A stretch of 64,000 nt of DNA, taken from Phytopseudomonas seleniipraecipitans (GTDB lineage Bacteria > Pseudomonadota > Gammaproteobacteria > Pseudomonadales > Pseudomonadaceae). Below, one piece after another: positions 19,035-28,396 of the stretch. Within the stretch, counting starts at the first letter, position 1; each line of letters opens with the position of its first letter. The stretch covers positions 124,001 through 188,000 of the forward strand of contig NZ_FNBM01000005.1 in NCBI RefSeq assembly GCF_900102335.1. The letters run 5' to 3'. The translations under genes and the position numbers were made by a program. The notes under the pieces were generated by a model, which searched no databases, was not told where the DNA came from, and saw only the letters and a program-made list of their open reading frames with translations.

Positions 19035-20717
19035 ATGACCATGTCCGTGAAACAGAACAATCTAAAAACCTGGGTCAAGAGCGGTTCGCCGTGGATCTGG
19101 ATGAACGCCGGTGCGGTATCGATCGCCATCATCATGACCCTCGGTCTGTTGGCAGTGATCGCCACCCGCGGCCTGGGCCACTTCTGGCCTGCCGACATCA
19201 TCGAAGCCAGCTACCAGATCCCGGGGCAGGAAGCCAAGATCATGGCCGGCGAAGTGGTGCAGAAGGAAGAGATTCCCCGTGCCCGCCTGGCCTCTGCCGG
19301 CCTGCCGGTAAACGTCGATGGCGGCGAGTTCATGACCCGCGAGCTGCTCAAGGTCGGTAACCGCGATCTGTACGGCGCAGACTTCTCCTGGGTCGTCGGC
19401 GAATGGCTCGGTGAGCAACGCACGCCGGCCGACCTGACCGCCTTCGAACGTCGTGAGTGGGGCAACTTTTACGGCTACCTGCTCAACGTCAAGGAAGCGG
19501 GCAAGTTGGTTGCCGAGGGCGATGCCGCCTGGCCCGAACTGCAGAAGCGCATCGACCGCGTCGATGATCTGCACAGCCAGATCGTGCGCCTGGAGAAGCG
19601 TGATATCGGCCGCATCAACGCCGGTCTCGAGCGCGTCCGTCTGCAGACTCGCAAGCTCGAGCTGAGCGGCAGCCTGACCGACGCCGCTCAGGCCGATCTC
19701 GCCGTCGAACGTGCCCGCTGGGATGCTGAATACAAGGTGCTGGAGGCAGAGCTGAATGCCCGTTATCAGCAGTTCAACCGCGACAGCGTAACCGTGCGTT
19801 CGGCTGATGGCCGCGAGCTGGAAATCAGCCTGGGCAAGGTGGTACGCGCGTTCCGGCCGAATGCGATGTCCGGTTTCGAGAAGCTGAGCTTTTATGGCAG
19901 CAAACTGTGGGAATTCGTCAGCGACGACCCGCGTGAAGCGAACACCGAGGGCGGCATTTTCCCGGCAATCTTTGGCACCGTCATGATGACCCTGATCATG
20001 GCCGTCATCGTCACGCCGTTCGGCGTCATCGCGGCGATCTACCTGCGCGAATACGCCAAGCAGGGGCCGCTGACGCGCACCATCCGTATTGCGGTGAACA
20101 ACCTGGCCGGCGTACCAGCGATCGTCTACGGCGTATTCGGCCTGGGCTTCTTCGTCTATGTGCTGGGCGGTTCGATCGACCGCCTGTTCTTCCCCGAGGC
20201 TGCACCGGCGCCGACGTTTGGTACGCCGGGCCTGTTGTGGGCCTCGCTGACCCTAGCGCTGCTTGCTGTGCCGGTGGTGATCGTCGCTACTGAAGAAGGC
20301 CTGGCGCGGATTCCGCGGGCGCTGCGTGAAGGCTCGCTGGCGCTGGGCGCCACCAAGGTCGAAACGCTGTGGCGCGTGGTGCTGCCGATGGCCAGCCCGG
20401 CGATGATGACCGGCCTGATTCTCGCCGTGGCGCGTGCCGCCGGTGAGGTCGCACCGCTGATGTTGGTGGGCGTGGTCAAGCTGGCGCCGAGCCTGCCGGT
20501 GGATGGCAACTACCCGTACCTGCACCTCGACCAGAAGATCATGCACCTGGGCTTCCACATCTATGACGTCGGCTTCCAGAGCCCCAACGTCGAGGCAGCA
20601 CGGCCTCTGGTTTACGCCACCGCGCTGCTGCTGGTAATAGTGATTGCGACGCTCAACCTGACGGCCGTTTACCTGCGCAATCGTCTGCGCGAGAAGTACA
20701 AGGCCCTGGATCATTAA
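19035..20717 (+). CDS. pstA: Phosphate ABC permease PstA, with coiled-coil periplasmic insertion
   Basis: This 560-residue permease is about 260 residues longer than E. coli PstA. After a first membrane helix (about 20-45) comes a periplasmic segment with a strongly helical, charged stretch ([19 protein letters not shown], then [12 protein letters not shown]). This is consistent with a coiled coil. The permease domain (from about 310, [20 protein letters not shown]) includes the EAA loop [20 protein letters not shown]. It begins 7 bp after pstC and is clearly in the same operon. The insertion may contact the enlarged PstC loop. Confidence 0.93.
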   Translation: MTMSVKQNNLKTWVKSGSPWIWMNAGAVSIAIIMTLGLLAVIATRGLGHFWPADIIEASYQIPGQEAKIMAGEVVQKEEIPRARLASAGLPVNVDGGEFMTRELLKVGNRDLYGADFSWVVGEWLGEQRTPADLTAFERREWGNFYGYLLNVKEAGKLVAEGDAAWPELQKRIDRVDDLHSQIVRLEKRDIGRINAGLERVRLQTRKLELSGSLTDAAQADLAVERARWDAEYKVLEAELNARYQQFNRDSVTVRSADGRELEISLGKVVRAFRPNAMSGFEKLSFYGSKLWEFVSDDPREANTEGGIFPAIFGTVMMTLIMAVIVTPFGVIAAIYLREYAKQGPLTRTIRIAVNNLAGVPAIVYGVFGLGFFVYVLGGSIDRLFFPEAAPAPTFGTPGLLWASLTLALLAVPVVIVATEEGLARIPRALREGSLALGATKVETLWRVVLPMASPAMMTGLILAVARAAGEVAPLMLVGVVKLAPSLPVDGNYPYLHLDQKIMHLGFHIYDVGFQSPNVEAARPLVYATALLLVIVIATLNLTAVYLRNRLREKYKALDH

Positions 20718-20803
20718 GGCGGCTGCAGGCCGTAGCGCGAGGCCCAGGCGAAAGCCGGCCCGCGCTGCTGCTTGAAGCCTGTAGCCCCCGAAGGAGATTA
20801 TTC

Positions 20804-21637
20804 ATGCAACACGAAACCGCTTCCCACGGCATCGATATCTCGGCCCTTGGCCGCGACAAGCAGAGCCTGAACCTGGCCAACGAAACCGTGGCCATCGAAG
20901 TACCGGGCCTCAACCTGTACTACGGCGACAAGCAGGCCCTGTTTGACGTCAAGATGAACATCCCCAAGCAGCGCGTGACCGCCTTCATCGGCCCGTCTGG
21001 ATGCGGCAAGTCGACCCTGCTGCGTACCTTCAACCGGATGAACGATCTGGTTGATGGCTGCCGCGTGGAAGGCGAGATCAACATCGACAACCGCAACATC
21101 TACCGCAAGGGTGAGGATGTCGCCGAGCTGCGTCGTCGCGTCGGCATGGTGTTCCAGAAGCCCAACCCGTTCCCCAAGAGCATCTACGAGAACGTGGTCT
21201 ACGGCCTGCGTATTCAGGGCATCAACCAGAAGCGCGTACTCGACGAAGCCGTGGAATGGGGCCTGAAGAGCGCGGCGCTGTGGGACGAGGTCAAGGACCG
21301 TCTGCATGATTCGGCCCTGGGTCTGTCCGGTGGTCAGCAGCAGCGTCTGGTCATCGCCCGTACCGTGGCGGTGCAGCCGGAAGTGCTGCTGCTCGATGAG
21401 CCCTGCTCGGCGCTCGACCCGATCTCCACCTTGAAGGTCGAAGAGCTGATCTACGAACTCAAATCCAAGTACACCATCGTCATCGTTACCCACAATATGC
21501 AGCAAGCGGCGCGAGTTTCCGACTACACGGCGTTCATGTACATGGGCAAACTGATCGAGTTCGGTGATACCGATGCACTGTTCACCAACCCGGCCAAGAA
21601 GCAGACCGAGGACTACATCACCGGTCGTTACGGCTGA
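20804..21637 (+). CDS. pstB: Phosphate import ATP-binding protein PstB
   Basis: This 277-residue ABC ATPase energises PstCA. Walker A is [12 protein letters not shown], the PstB-typical [17 protein letters not shown] follows, the signature is [14 protein letters not shown], and Walker B is [13 protein letters not shown]. The N-terminal 35 residues before [14 protein letters not shown] are an extension over minimal PstB. The ATG at 20804 has a GAAGGAG site upstream. The 86-bp gap from pstA has no obvious terminator. Confidence 0.97.
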   Translation: MQHETASHGIDISALGRDKQSLNLANETVAIEVPGLNLYYGDKQALFDVKMNIPKQRVTAFIGPSGCGKSTLLRTFNRMNDLVDGCRVEGEINIDNRNIYRKGEDVAELRRRVGMVFQKPNPFPKSIYENVVYGLRIQGINQKRVLDEAVEWGLKSAALWDEVKDRLHDSALGLSGGQQQRLVIARTVAVQPEVLLLDEPCSALDPISTLKVEELIYELKSKYTIVIVTHNMQQAARVSDYTAFMYMGKLIEFGDTDALFTNPAKKQTEDYITGRYG

Positions 21638-21700
21638 CAGCTGCAATGGGCCGCCAGCGTCACGCGGCCATCCTGGGTGAATTCGCAGACAATGACTTGT

Positions 21701-21724
21701 AGCTTGAAGCTCGGAGCTTGAAGC
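21701..21724 (+). repeat. Tandem 10-bp repeat before phoU
   Basis: AGCTTGAAGC occurs at 21701-21710 and again at 21715-21724. Similar AGCTTGAAGC runs are common extragenic sequences in Pseudomonas; no function is evident. Confidence 0.5.
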
Positions 21725-21742
21725 CTTCGCGGAGCGAAACAG

Positions 21743-22471
21743 ATGATCAACAAAGACAGCCTGACCCATCATATTTCCCAGCAGTTCAACGCCGAGCTGG
21801 AGGAAGTGCGCAGCCACCTTCTGGCGATGGGCGGCCTGGTCGAGAAGCAGGTCAACGACGCCGTGACTTCACTGATCGAGGCCGATTCCGGCCTGGCCCA
21901 GCAGGTGCGCGAGATCGACGACCAGATCAACCAGATGGAGCGCAACATCGACGAGGAATGCGTGCGCATTCTTGCCCGTCGCCAGCCGGCAGCTTCGGAT
22001 CTGCGCTTGATCATCAGTATTTCCAAGTCGGTGATCGACCTGGAGCGCATCGGTGATGAAGCCACCAAGATCGCCAAGCGCGCCATCCTGCTGACCGAAG
22101 AAGGCGAGTCGCCGCGCGGCTACGTTGAGGTCCGCCACATCGGCGATCAGGTTCGCAAGATGGTGCAGCAGTCGCTGGACGCGTTCGCCCGTTTCGATGC
22201 CGAGCTGGCGCTGTCGGTGGCGCAATACGACAAGACCGTCGACCGCGAATACAAGACCGCGTTGCGCGAGCTGGTCACCTACATGATGGAAGACCCGCGC
22301 TCGATCTCCCGTGTGCTCAACGTCATCTGGGCCCTGCGTTCGCTGGAGCGGATTGGTGACCACGCGCGCAACATCGCCGAACTGGTGATCTATCTGGTGC
22401 GTGGCACCGACGTCAAACACATCGGCCTGACCCGCATGCAGGAAGAAGTACAGGGCGGCGCCAAGGAGTGA
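21743..22471 (+). CDS. phoU: Phosphate signalling regulator PhoU
   Basis: This 242-residue all-helical protein has the tandem PhoU domains. The metal-cluster E/DxxxD motifs are visible in QVREIDDQINQMERNIDEEC in the first domain and in RALRSLERIGDHARNIAELV in the second. It links the Pst transporter to the PhoR sensor and represses the Pho regulon when phosphate is ample. It follows pstB by 105 bp; phoB and phoR are not in the window. Confidence 0.96.
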   Translation: MINKDSLTHHISQQFNAELEEVRSHLLAMGGLVEKQVNDAVTSLIEADSGLAQQVREIDDQINQMERNIDEECVRILARRQPAASDLRLIISISKSVIDLERIGDEATKIAKRAILLTEEGESPRGYVEVRHIGDQVRKMVQQSLDAFARFDAELALSVAQYDKTVDREYKTALRELVTYMMEDPRSISRVLNVIWALRSLERIGDHARNIAELVIYLVRGTDVKHIGLTRMQEEVQGGAKE

Positions 22472-22614
22472 TACTGGCGGCCTTGTTGGACGGCGCATGT
22501 GTGAATGACCACTCCGGCCTGTTCATCTATGCGTGCTGCCGCTGCGTTACGCTTTAGTGTTGGCCTTAGGCCAGTGCTGGCGACTATGCTAATGACCATT
22601 CGAGGGAGTGGTCG

Positions 22615-23514
22615 ATGAGCAAAGTCAGTGTATTGGTGGTGGACGACGCCACCTTTATCCGCGATCTGGTGAAGAAGGGGCTGCGTGACCATCTTCCGGG
22701 TATCCAGATCGAAGAGGCGGTCAACGGGCGCAAGGCCCAGCAAGTGCTCGGTCGTAGCCCGATCGATCTGATTCTTTGTGATTGGGAAATGCCCGAGATG
22801 TCCGGTCTCGAGCTCTTGCAGTGGTGCCGTGAACAGGAGTCGCTCAAGGGCGTGCCGTTCATCATGGTCACCAGCCGTGGCGACAAGGAAAACGTCGTGC
22901 AGGCCATCCAGGCCGGCGTCTCGGACTTCATCGGCAAGCCATTTTCCAACGAACAGCTGATTACCAAGGTCAAGAAGGCCCTGCAGCGCGCCGGCAAACT
23001 GGCCGCGCTGATGTCGGCCACGCCGCCGAAAATGCTCAACAGCGGAGCGTTCGCCAATGATTCACTCTCGGCACTGACCGCCGGTAAAGCCGAAGTAGTG
23101 CGCCCAACGGCTACCGCACAGCCGGCAGCAGCTTTCGCCAGCCCTGCGGCTGGCAAAGCGGCTGTGAGTGCGCCTTCGGGCCGTGGCCAGGGCCAGCTGC
23201 GCCTGCCAGGCGGAACCATGGCCTGCGTGATCAAGGCCTTGAGCCTCAAGGAAGCGCTGTTGGTGGTCAAGCGCGCCGAACTGCTTCCGCAAGTATTGGA
23301 AAGCGCGGTGCTGGACCTGGAGCAGGGCGAGTCCTCGGAAGTGGCGCGCCTCAATGGCTATCTGCACAGCGTCGCTGCGTTCGAGCCCAAGCCGGACAGT
23401 GAGTGGCTGCAAGTGGTATTTCGTTTCGTCGACCGCGACCCCCAGAAGCTGGACTATCTGTCACGGCTGATCGCCCGCGGGACCACCCAGAAGCATTTCA
23501 CTCCCGGCGGCTGA
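22615..23514 (+). CDS. Response regulator with variable C-terminal domain
   Basis: This 299-residue protein has a complete receiver domain at 1-122 (VLVVDDATFIRDLVKKGL; phosphoacceptor Asp in LILCDWEMPEMSG; switch Thr/Ser in FIMVTSRGDK; Lys in FIGKPF). A linker rich in Ala, Ser and Pro (about 125-195) follows. The roughly 105-residue C-terminal domain starts near RLPGGTMACVIKAL and ends QVVFRFVDRDPQKLDYLSRL. That pattern is reminiscent of a PilZ-like domain but lacks a clear RxxxR/DxSxxG motif. No histidine kinase is adjacent. It sits downstream of phoU, where PAO1 has a related gene. Signal and output are unknown. Confidence 0.8.
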   Translation: MSKVSVLVVDDATFIRDLVKKGLRDHLPGIQIEEAVNGRKAQQVLGRSPIDLILCDWEMPEMSGLELLQWCREQESLKGVPFIMVTSRGDKENVVQAIQAGVSDFIGKPFSNEQLITKVKKALQRAGKLAALMSATPPKMLNSGAFANDSLSALTAGKAEVVRPTATAQPAAAFASPAAGKAAVSAPSGRGQGQLRLPGGTMACVIKALSLKEALLVVKRAELLPQVLESAVLDLEQGESSEVARLNGYLHSVAAFEPKPDSEWLQVVFRFVDRDPQKLDYLSRLIARGTTQKHFTPGG

Positions 23515-23594
23515 TCGTCGCCGAACAAAAATCCCTCTCGCTGGCGCCTGCCAGCTATACCGAGCGGCCCCTCAGGCCGGCTCGGCTCTCGTCG

Positions 23595-25013
23595 TCAGGC
23601 CACGTTGTTGAGGTGCTGCTGCCACGCTTCGGGAATTTGCTCCAGCCGCGGGTAATGAATCGCTTCGAGCTCCAGGTGCGGCAGCAGAAATGGCGTATGG
23701 CGCAGGTGCTCCGGCAGGCTGCGCAGCTCCGGTATCCACAGGCTCACGTATTCACCATGCGGGTCGTATTGGCGAGCCTGTTTAAGCGCGTTGAAGGTGC
23801 GCTTGAGCCGAGGATCACTGCCGACACCCGCAAGGTAGGCCCAGTTACCCCAATTGCTGGCCGGGTCATAGTCGATCAAATGCTCTTCGAACCAGGCGGC
23901 GCCGTGCCGCCAATCCTGTTGCAAGTCGCTGACCAGATAACTGGCCACCACCTGCCGGCCGCGGTTGGACATGAATCCCGTCGCGCTCAGCTCACGCATG
24001 TTGGCATCCACCAGCGGCATGCCGGTGCGGCCCTGTGTCCAGCGGTCAAAGCGCTCGTCAATGTGCTGTGGTGCTCGCGCGGTCGCCTTCAGGCCGCCGG
24101 CTTCGAAAAGCGCCTGGCCGTGCCGCTGTAAGGTGCAGCGGAAAAACTCGCGCCACAGCAACTCCAGCCATAACCAGTAGGTGGATTCATTGGCGCCATA
24201 GAGTGATTCGTGGCGGCGCAGCTCGGCAGCCGTGCGGCGTGGCGACAGGCTGCCGTTGGCCAGCCAGGGCGAGAACTTCGAGGAATACTCGCTGCCGATC
24301 ATGCCGTTACGGGTTTCCTTGTACTGACGTACGCCCTGGCTGTCCCACAGGTAATCACGCAGACGGGCCTGAGCGGCGAGTTCACCTCCCGAGAAGGGGA
24401 ATGCACTGGGCGCGATGCTGAGGGCGTCGCCGAGGCCGAACTGAGATTGCGTCGGTAGGCTGAAGGCGTGGGTATCGACGCTCTCTGGCAGCGGTGGCAG
24501 CTGCTCAGGCGCACCTTGTGGCTGGAAAACGTACTGGCGCGCATCGATCAACGCACGGAACTGGCTATATACCGCAGGCAGTTGGTCGAGCGGGCACGGC
24601 AACTCCGCTTCGCTGAACAAGGCGTTGCCCTGGGCTATTCGCAGGGGGACGCCGCCCAAGCTCTCACGTACCCGCGCGAGCGAGGCGCGCTCCTGCGGCG
24701 CGATCTCATCGAGGGTCAGTACTTGCTGCACGTCGAACTGTTCGACCATCCGCACGATCACTTCTTCCGGCTTGCCGGTTACAACCAGGAGCTTGGAGCC
24801 GCGCTGGCGCAGGGCACTGTCGAGGGCGGTCAGGCTCTCCAGTAGAAAGCGTGCACGGTGAACGCCAATGCGCCGGCTGCCAAACTCGTCGAGTTGCAGC
24901 AGGGCCGGGTCGAGCACATAGAGCGGCAGCAGCTGATTGGCACTGAGTGCGGTCTGCAGGGCGGGGTGATCATCGAGGCGCAGATCCTGTTTGAACCAAA
25001 GCAGAGCACGCAT
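23595..25013 (-). CDS. DASH-family cryptochrome / photolyase
   Basis: This 472-residue flavoprotein has the N-terminal antenna fold (LLWFKQDLRLDDHPAL) and a C-terminal FAD domain. The FAD domain shows the DASH-type signatures WLELLWREFFR, TGFMSNRGRQVVASYL and DYDPASNWGNWAYLAGVG. Classical CPD photolyases instead have TGWMHNRxRM at the second position. DASH proteins bind FAD and a pterin and repair CPD lesions in single-stranded DNA, and some act as photoreceptors. There is no adjacent partner gene. It reads opposite to the MarC gene with a 169-bp gap. Confidence 0.88.
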   Translation of the reverse strand: MRALLWFKQDLRLDDHPALQTALSANQLLPLYVLDPALLQLDEFGSRRIGVHRARFLLESLTALDSALRQRGSKLLVVTGKPEEVIVRMVEQFDVQQVLTLDEIAPQERASLARVRESLGGVPLRIAQGNALFSEAELPCPLDQLPAVYSQFRALIDARQYVFQPQGAPEQLPPLPESVDTHAFSLPTQSQFGLGDALSIAPSAFPFSGGELAAQARLRDYLWDSQGVRQYKETRNGMIGSEYSSKFSPWLANGSLSPRRTAAELRRHESLYGANESTYWLWLELLWREFFRCTLQRHGQALFEAGGLKATARAPQHIDERFDRWTQGRTGMPLVDANMRELSATGFMSNRGRQVVASYLVSDLQQDWRHGAAWFEEHLIDYDPASNWGNWAYLAGVGSDPRLKRTFNALKQARQYDPHGEYVSLWIPELRSLPEHLRHTPFLLPHLELEAIHYPRLEQIPEAWQQHLNNVA

Positions 25014-25182
25014 GAAAAGTCCCTCATAGTCGACTGCATATGGATCGCCTAGAGGTATGTCAAGTTCAGAACCGTCTAGCGGCGACTGGCGGCTGTTTCA
25101 CCGGCAACAGGCGTTGCATTGCCGACTGACGGCAGCTGCCGTAACCACTAGACTGGGCGGCTTTTTCAAGGAACTGCGAACC

Positions 25183-25776
25183 ATGGACATCTTCAGCATC
25201 GCCGTGCTGCTTTTTCTGGTCACCGACCCGTTCGGCAACATTGCCATCTTCATCGCCGCGTTGAAGAACGTTTCGCCAGAGCGGCGTCTGCGAGTGGCCG
25301 CGCGTGAGCTGTTGTTCGCCTTGGGATTGCTGCTGCTGTTCCTTACCTTTGGTGACAAAGTGCTGAGTGCCCTGGGCCTGTCACGCGAGGCAACTGCGAT
25401 TGCGGGCGGTATCATCCTGTTCGTCATTGCCATGCGCTTGATCTTTCCGAGCCCGAACGGGGTGCTGGGAGATGTGCCGGACGGCGAGCCGATGCTGGTG
25501 CCCTTGGCTACGCCGGCAGTGGCCGGACCTTCGGCGCTGGCGGTGTTGATGACCTTGCGCAACACCCATGAAGGTGAGCTCTGGGAGCTGTACCTTGCGC
25601 TGATCCTGGCTTGGGCCGCGACGGCATTCATCCTGTTGCAGGCCTCGTTCCTGCAGCGCTTCCTAGGCCCGCGTGGGCTGACAGCGGTAGAGCGGCTGAT
25701 GGGCATGCTGTTGATCATGCTCAGCGTCGATATGCTGCTGGACAATATTCAGAGCGTATTGCATATCCAACCATGA
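25183..25776 (+). CDS. MarC-family inner-membrane protein
   Basis: This 197-residue six-helix membrane protein carries the MarC/YhgN signatures FLVTDPFGNIAIF, ATPAVAGPSALAVLM and VERLMGMLLIMLSVDMLLD. The family is of uncertain function, despite the early association with multiple antibiotic resistance. The start at 25183 (MDIFSIAVLLFLV) begins the first helix; 42 extra in-frame codons from 25057 are not membrane-like. Its stop overlaps the ATG of the amidase gene by 4 nt, implying coupled translation. Confidence 0.9.
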   Translation: MDIFSIAVLLFLVTDPFGNIAIFIAALKNVSPERRLRVAARELLFALGLLLLFLTFGDKVLSALGLSREATAIAGGIILFVIAMRLIFPSPNGVLGDVPDGEPMLVPLATPAVAGPSALAVLMTLRNTHEGELWELYLALILAWAATAFILLQASFLQRFLGPRGLTAVERLMGMLLIMLSVDMLLDNIQSVLHIQP

Positions 25777-26555
25777 AATTACTCAGTCTTGTCTTATCCG
25801 CCCTCCTGCTGACCGCGTGCAGCAGCGGGCCACGTATCGATCACAGCTATACCGCCAGCGGCCAGAACAGCCGCGTGCAGTACATCGTGCTGCACTACAC
25901 CTCGACCGATTTGCCGCACTCGCTGCAATTGCTTACTCAGGAAGAGGTCAGTGCTCACTATTTGATCAATACCGTGCCGCCAACCATTTACCAGCTGGTG
26001 GACGAAAATCGCCGCGCCTGGCACGCCGGGGTGAGCGAATGGCAAGGGCGCACCTGGTTGAACGCCACCACCATCGGCATCGAACTGATCAATCAGGGCT
26101 ATTTCGACACGCCCAAGGGGCGTTACTGGCAGCCTTATGCGCAGCCGCAAATCGACGCGCTGATCGTATTGCTCAAGGACATCATGCAGCGCCACCAGCT
26201 GCCGCCGGGCAGCATCATTGGGCATAGCGATATCGCGCCGCAGCGTAAAGTCGATCCGGGCCCGCTGTTCCCCTGGAAGCAATTGGCCGACGCCGGCCTG
26301 ATGCCCTGGCCGGATGCTGCCATGGTGGCGCGTGAACAAGCCGTTTTCACCGTCAGCCCGCCGGATGTTGCGTGGTTCCAGCAGCAATTGGCGGGGCTAG
26401 GTTACGAGGTGCCGAACACCGGCGAGCTTGATGACGCCACGCGTAACGTGATCCGCGCCTTCCAGATGAAATACCGGCAAGCGCTTTACGACGGCCAGCC
26501 GGATGCGGAGACAGCCGCGCTACTGCTGGTGCTCAACCGTATGGGCAAGGCGTAG
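25773..26555 (+). CDS. N-acetylmuramoyl-L-alanine amidase, lipoprotein (AmpDh2-like)
   Basis: This 260-residue peptidoglycan amidase_2 enzyme has a lipoprotein signal (MKLLSLVLSALLLTACSSG) with the acylated Cys in LTAC, so it is membrane-anchored on the outer side of the inner membrane. Catalytic-domain motifs are YIVLHYTSTDLPHS (zinc His) and IGHSDIAPQRKVDPGPLFPW (zinc His and Asp). The C-terminal 60 residues (LDDATRNVIRAFQMKYRQA) are a peptidoglycan-binding repeat. The closest known arrangement is AmpDh2 beside kinB-algB in P. aeruginosa, as here. Such amidases cleave the stem peptide from MurNAc and feed recycling and AmpC signalling. Confidence 0.87.
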   Translation: MKLLSLVLSALLLTACSSGPRIDHSYTASGQNSRVQYIVLHYTSTDLPHSLQLLTQEEVSAHYLINTVPPTIYQLVDENRRAWHAGVSEWQGRTWLNATTIGIELINQGYFDTPKGRYWQPYAQPQIDALIVLLKDIMQRHQLPPGSIIGHSDIAPQRKVDPGPLFPWKQLADAGLMPWPDAAMVAREQAVFTVSPPDVAWFQQQLAGLGYEVPNTGELDDATRNVIRAFQMKYRQALYDGQPDAETAALLLVLNRMGKA

Positions 26556-26611
26556 CACGCGGTAAAGGAGCCAGTGAGCATTTATTAGCTGCGCACCGGC
26601 TTCGATGCGGT

Positions 26612-28396
26612 CTACAGCGGCAGCGCCAGATGGAAGCGGGCGCCCTGGCCGGGCTGGGATTCAGCACCGATGCGGCCACCGTGCAACTGGACAATTTCCT
26701 TGCACAATGCCAGTCCAAGCCCGGCGCCACCTTTTTTGCGGCCGACCTGCACGAAGGGTTCGAACAGCCTGGCCTGCTGGCCGTATGGAATGCCCTCGCC
26801 GTCATCTTCCACGCTGATCAACAGGCGATCATCCTGGCGTTGTGCCGAGAGTCGGATGGTGCCGGCTTCCGGGCTGTGGCGCAGGGCGTTGTCGAGCAGA
26901 TGATCGAGCACGCGGTCTATTTGCGCGCGATCCAGATGAGTGCGCGGTAGCACCTCGTCCATTTCCAGTGAAAGCTCGACGTGAGCGGCCTGCGCCTTGC
27001 CGGCGTGCCGCTTGAGCGCCTGGCCGAGCAACTCGGGAATGTCGCAGGGCGCCAGCTCGAGCTTCTGCACGCCGCTCTGGTAACGGGAGAAGTTCAGCAA
27101 GTCCTCGATCAGATGCACCAGGCGCTCCATTTCCTCATCGACGATGTGCACCAGGTCGGCTTCGCGGGATTCGGCGGCGAATTTGCTGCGCTCACGCAGC
27201 AGCCCGAAGGCCATGTGCATGCCGGTCACCGGCGTGCGCAGCTCGTGGGAGGCGCGTAGCACGAATTCGTTGCGCGCTCGCTCGAAGGTCCGCTGTTTGG
27301 TGACATCATGCAGCACCATCACGGCGCCGAGGATATGTCCTTCGCTGTGGCTGACCGGCGTCAGGCTGTAGCTGAGCAGGCGTAGCTCACCGTTCGCCTC
27401 GACCTGCAGATCAGCCAGCCGCTGGTCCAGGCTGTGGCCCTGCAGCACGTGCTGCAGTTGCTCATCCAGCTCGGGGCGGCCGAGCGCCTGGCTTGGGCTC
27501 TGGCCAAGCGGCTGATCGTCCCAGCCGAGCTGGCGCTGGGCGACCGGGTTGAAATGCCCCAGCAGGCCATTGCGGCCGAAGATCAGCAAACCGTCGTCGA
27601 TACTGTCGAGCACCGCCTGCAGGCGCCGCTGCTCGGACATCAATGCCTCGACGTTGCTGCTCTTGAGATGGCGCAGGCTTTCCGCCATCAGACCGAAGCG
27701 GCGGCTCAGCGCCGACAGTTCGGCAACCGGGGTAATCGGCAGGGTCACCTGAAAATCACCCTGACCAATCTGGTCGGCAGCGCGAGCCAGCGCTTCGATG
27801 GGTTGGCCGACCCGGCGAGCGATGCTGTGGGCCGTGATGAAGCCGATCACCAGTACCGCAAGGCCCACCAGCCCCAGCAGCCCGGCGATCAGCCAGGCAC
27901 GCTCGCGAGCATGCGCCTCAGAGGCCTGCACCGCTGCCACATAGCTGACCTGCAGGGCATTGAGGCGATCGCGCACGGCTTCGATGCTATTGGCGAATTC
28001 GTCGTTGTTGAGCAGGTCGTTGCGTACCGCCTGTGGATCTTGCAATAGCAGGCTGAATTTCTGGTAGGCGGACTGGATGTCGAGGATTGCCTGGCGATCA
28101 CCATCAGTCGGGCTTTGTGCCAGCGCCCGATCTATCCATTGTCGGAAGTTCTGGTCGGAGGTGCGTAGCGTCTGCAGCGCCTGCTCATCGAAACGCTCAC
28201 CCAGCACCAGAAACAGCTGCTTGCCGAGCTCCTGACGCAAATCGAGGCTGTCGCTGATCACGTTCAGGTTGTGTGCCAGCGTGCGGTTCTGCGACTGAGT
28301 CAGCTGCAGCACGCTGAAGATTCCCAGCATCAGGCCCAACAGCGCAACGGTCAGCAGCGCAGTGGTGCTCAGGAACAGCTTGCTGCGCAGTTTCAT
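26612..28396 (-). CDS. kinB: Sensor histidine kinase KinB
   Basis: This 594-residue kinase has two membrane helices (about 9-30 and 168-192) enclosing a helical periplasmic sensor domain. A HAMP region (ARRVGQPIEALARAADQIGQ), a PAS domain (LDSIDDGLLIFGRNGLLGHF), HisKA with the phosphoacceptor His in ASHELRTPVTGMHMAF, and HATPase motifs (LDNALRHSPEAG, DDGEGIP, GGAGLGLALCKEIV) follow. Its ATG overlaps the algB TGA by 4 nt, and both read leftward as a cognate pair. In P. aeruginosa, KinB controls AlgB phosphorylation, alginate production and virulence. Confidence 0.94.
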   Translation of the reverse strand: MKLRSKLFLSTTALLTVALLGLMLGIFSVLQLTQSQNRTLAHNLNVISDSLDLRQELGKQLFLVLGERFDEQALQTLRTSDQNFRQWIDRALAQSPTDGDRQAILDIQSAYQKFSLLLQDPQAVRNDLLNNDEFANSIEAVRDRLNALQVSYVAAVQASEAHARERAWLIAGLLGLVGLAVLVIGFITAHSIARRVGQPIEALARAADQIGQGDFQVTLPITPVAELSALSRRFGLMAESLRHLKSSNVEALMSEQRRLQAVLDSIDDGLLIFGRNGLLGHFNPVAQRQLGWDDQPLGQSPSQALGRPELDEQLQHVLQGHSLDQRLADLQVEANGELRLLSYSLTPVSHSEGHILGAVMVLHDVTKQRTFERARNEFVLRASHELRTPVTGMHMAFGLLRERSKFAAESREADLVHIVDEEMERLVHLIEDLLNFSRYQSGVQKLELAPCDIPELLGQALKRHAGKAQAAHVELSLEMDEVLPRTHLDRAQIDRVLDHLLDNALRHSPEAGTIRLSAQRQDDRLLISVEDDGEGIPYGQQARLFEPFVQVGRKKGGAGLGLALCKEIVQLHGGRIGAESQPGQGARFHLALPL

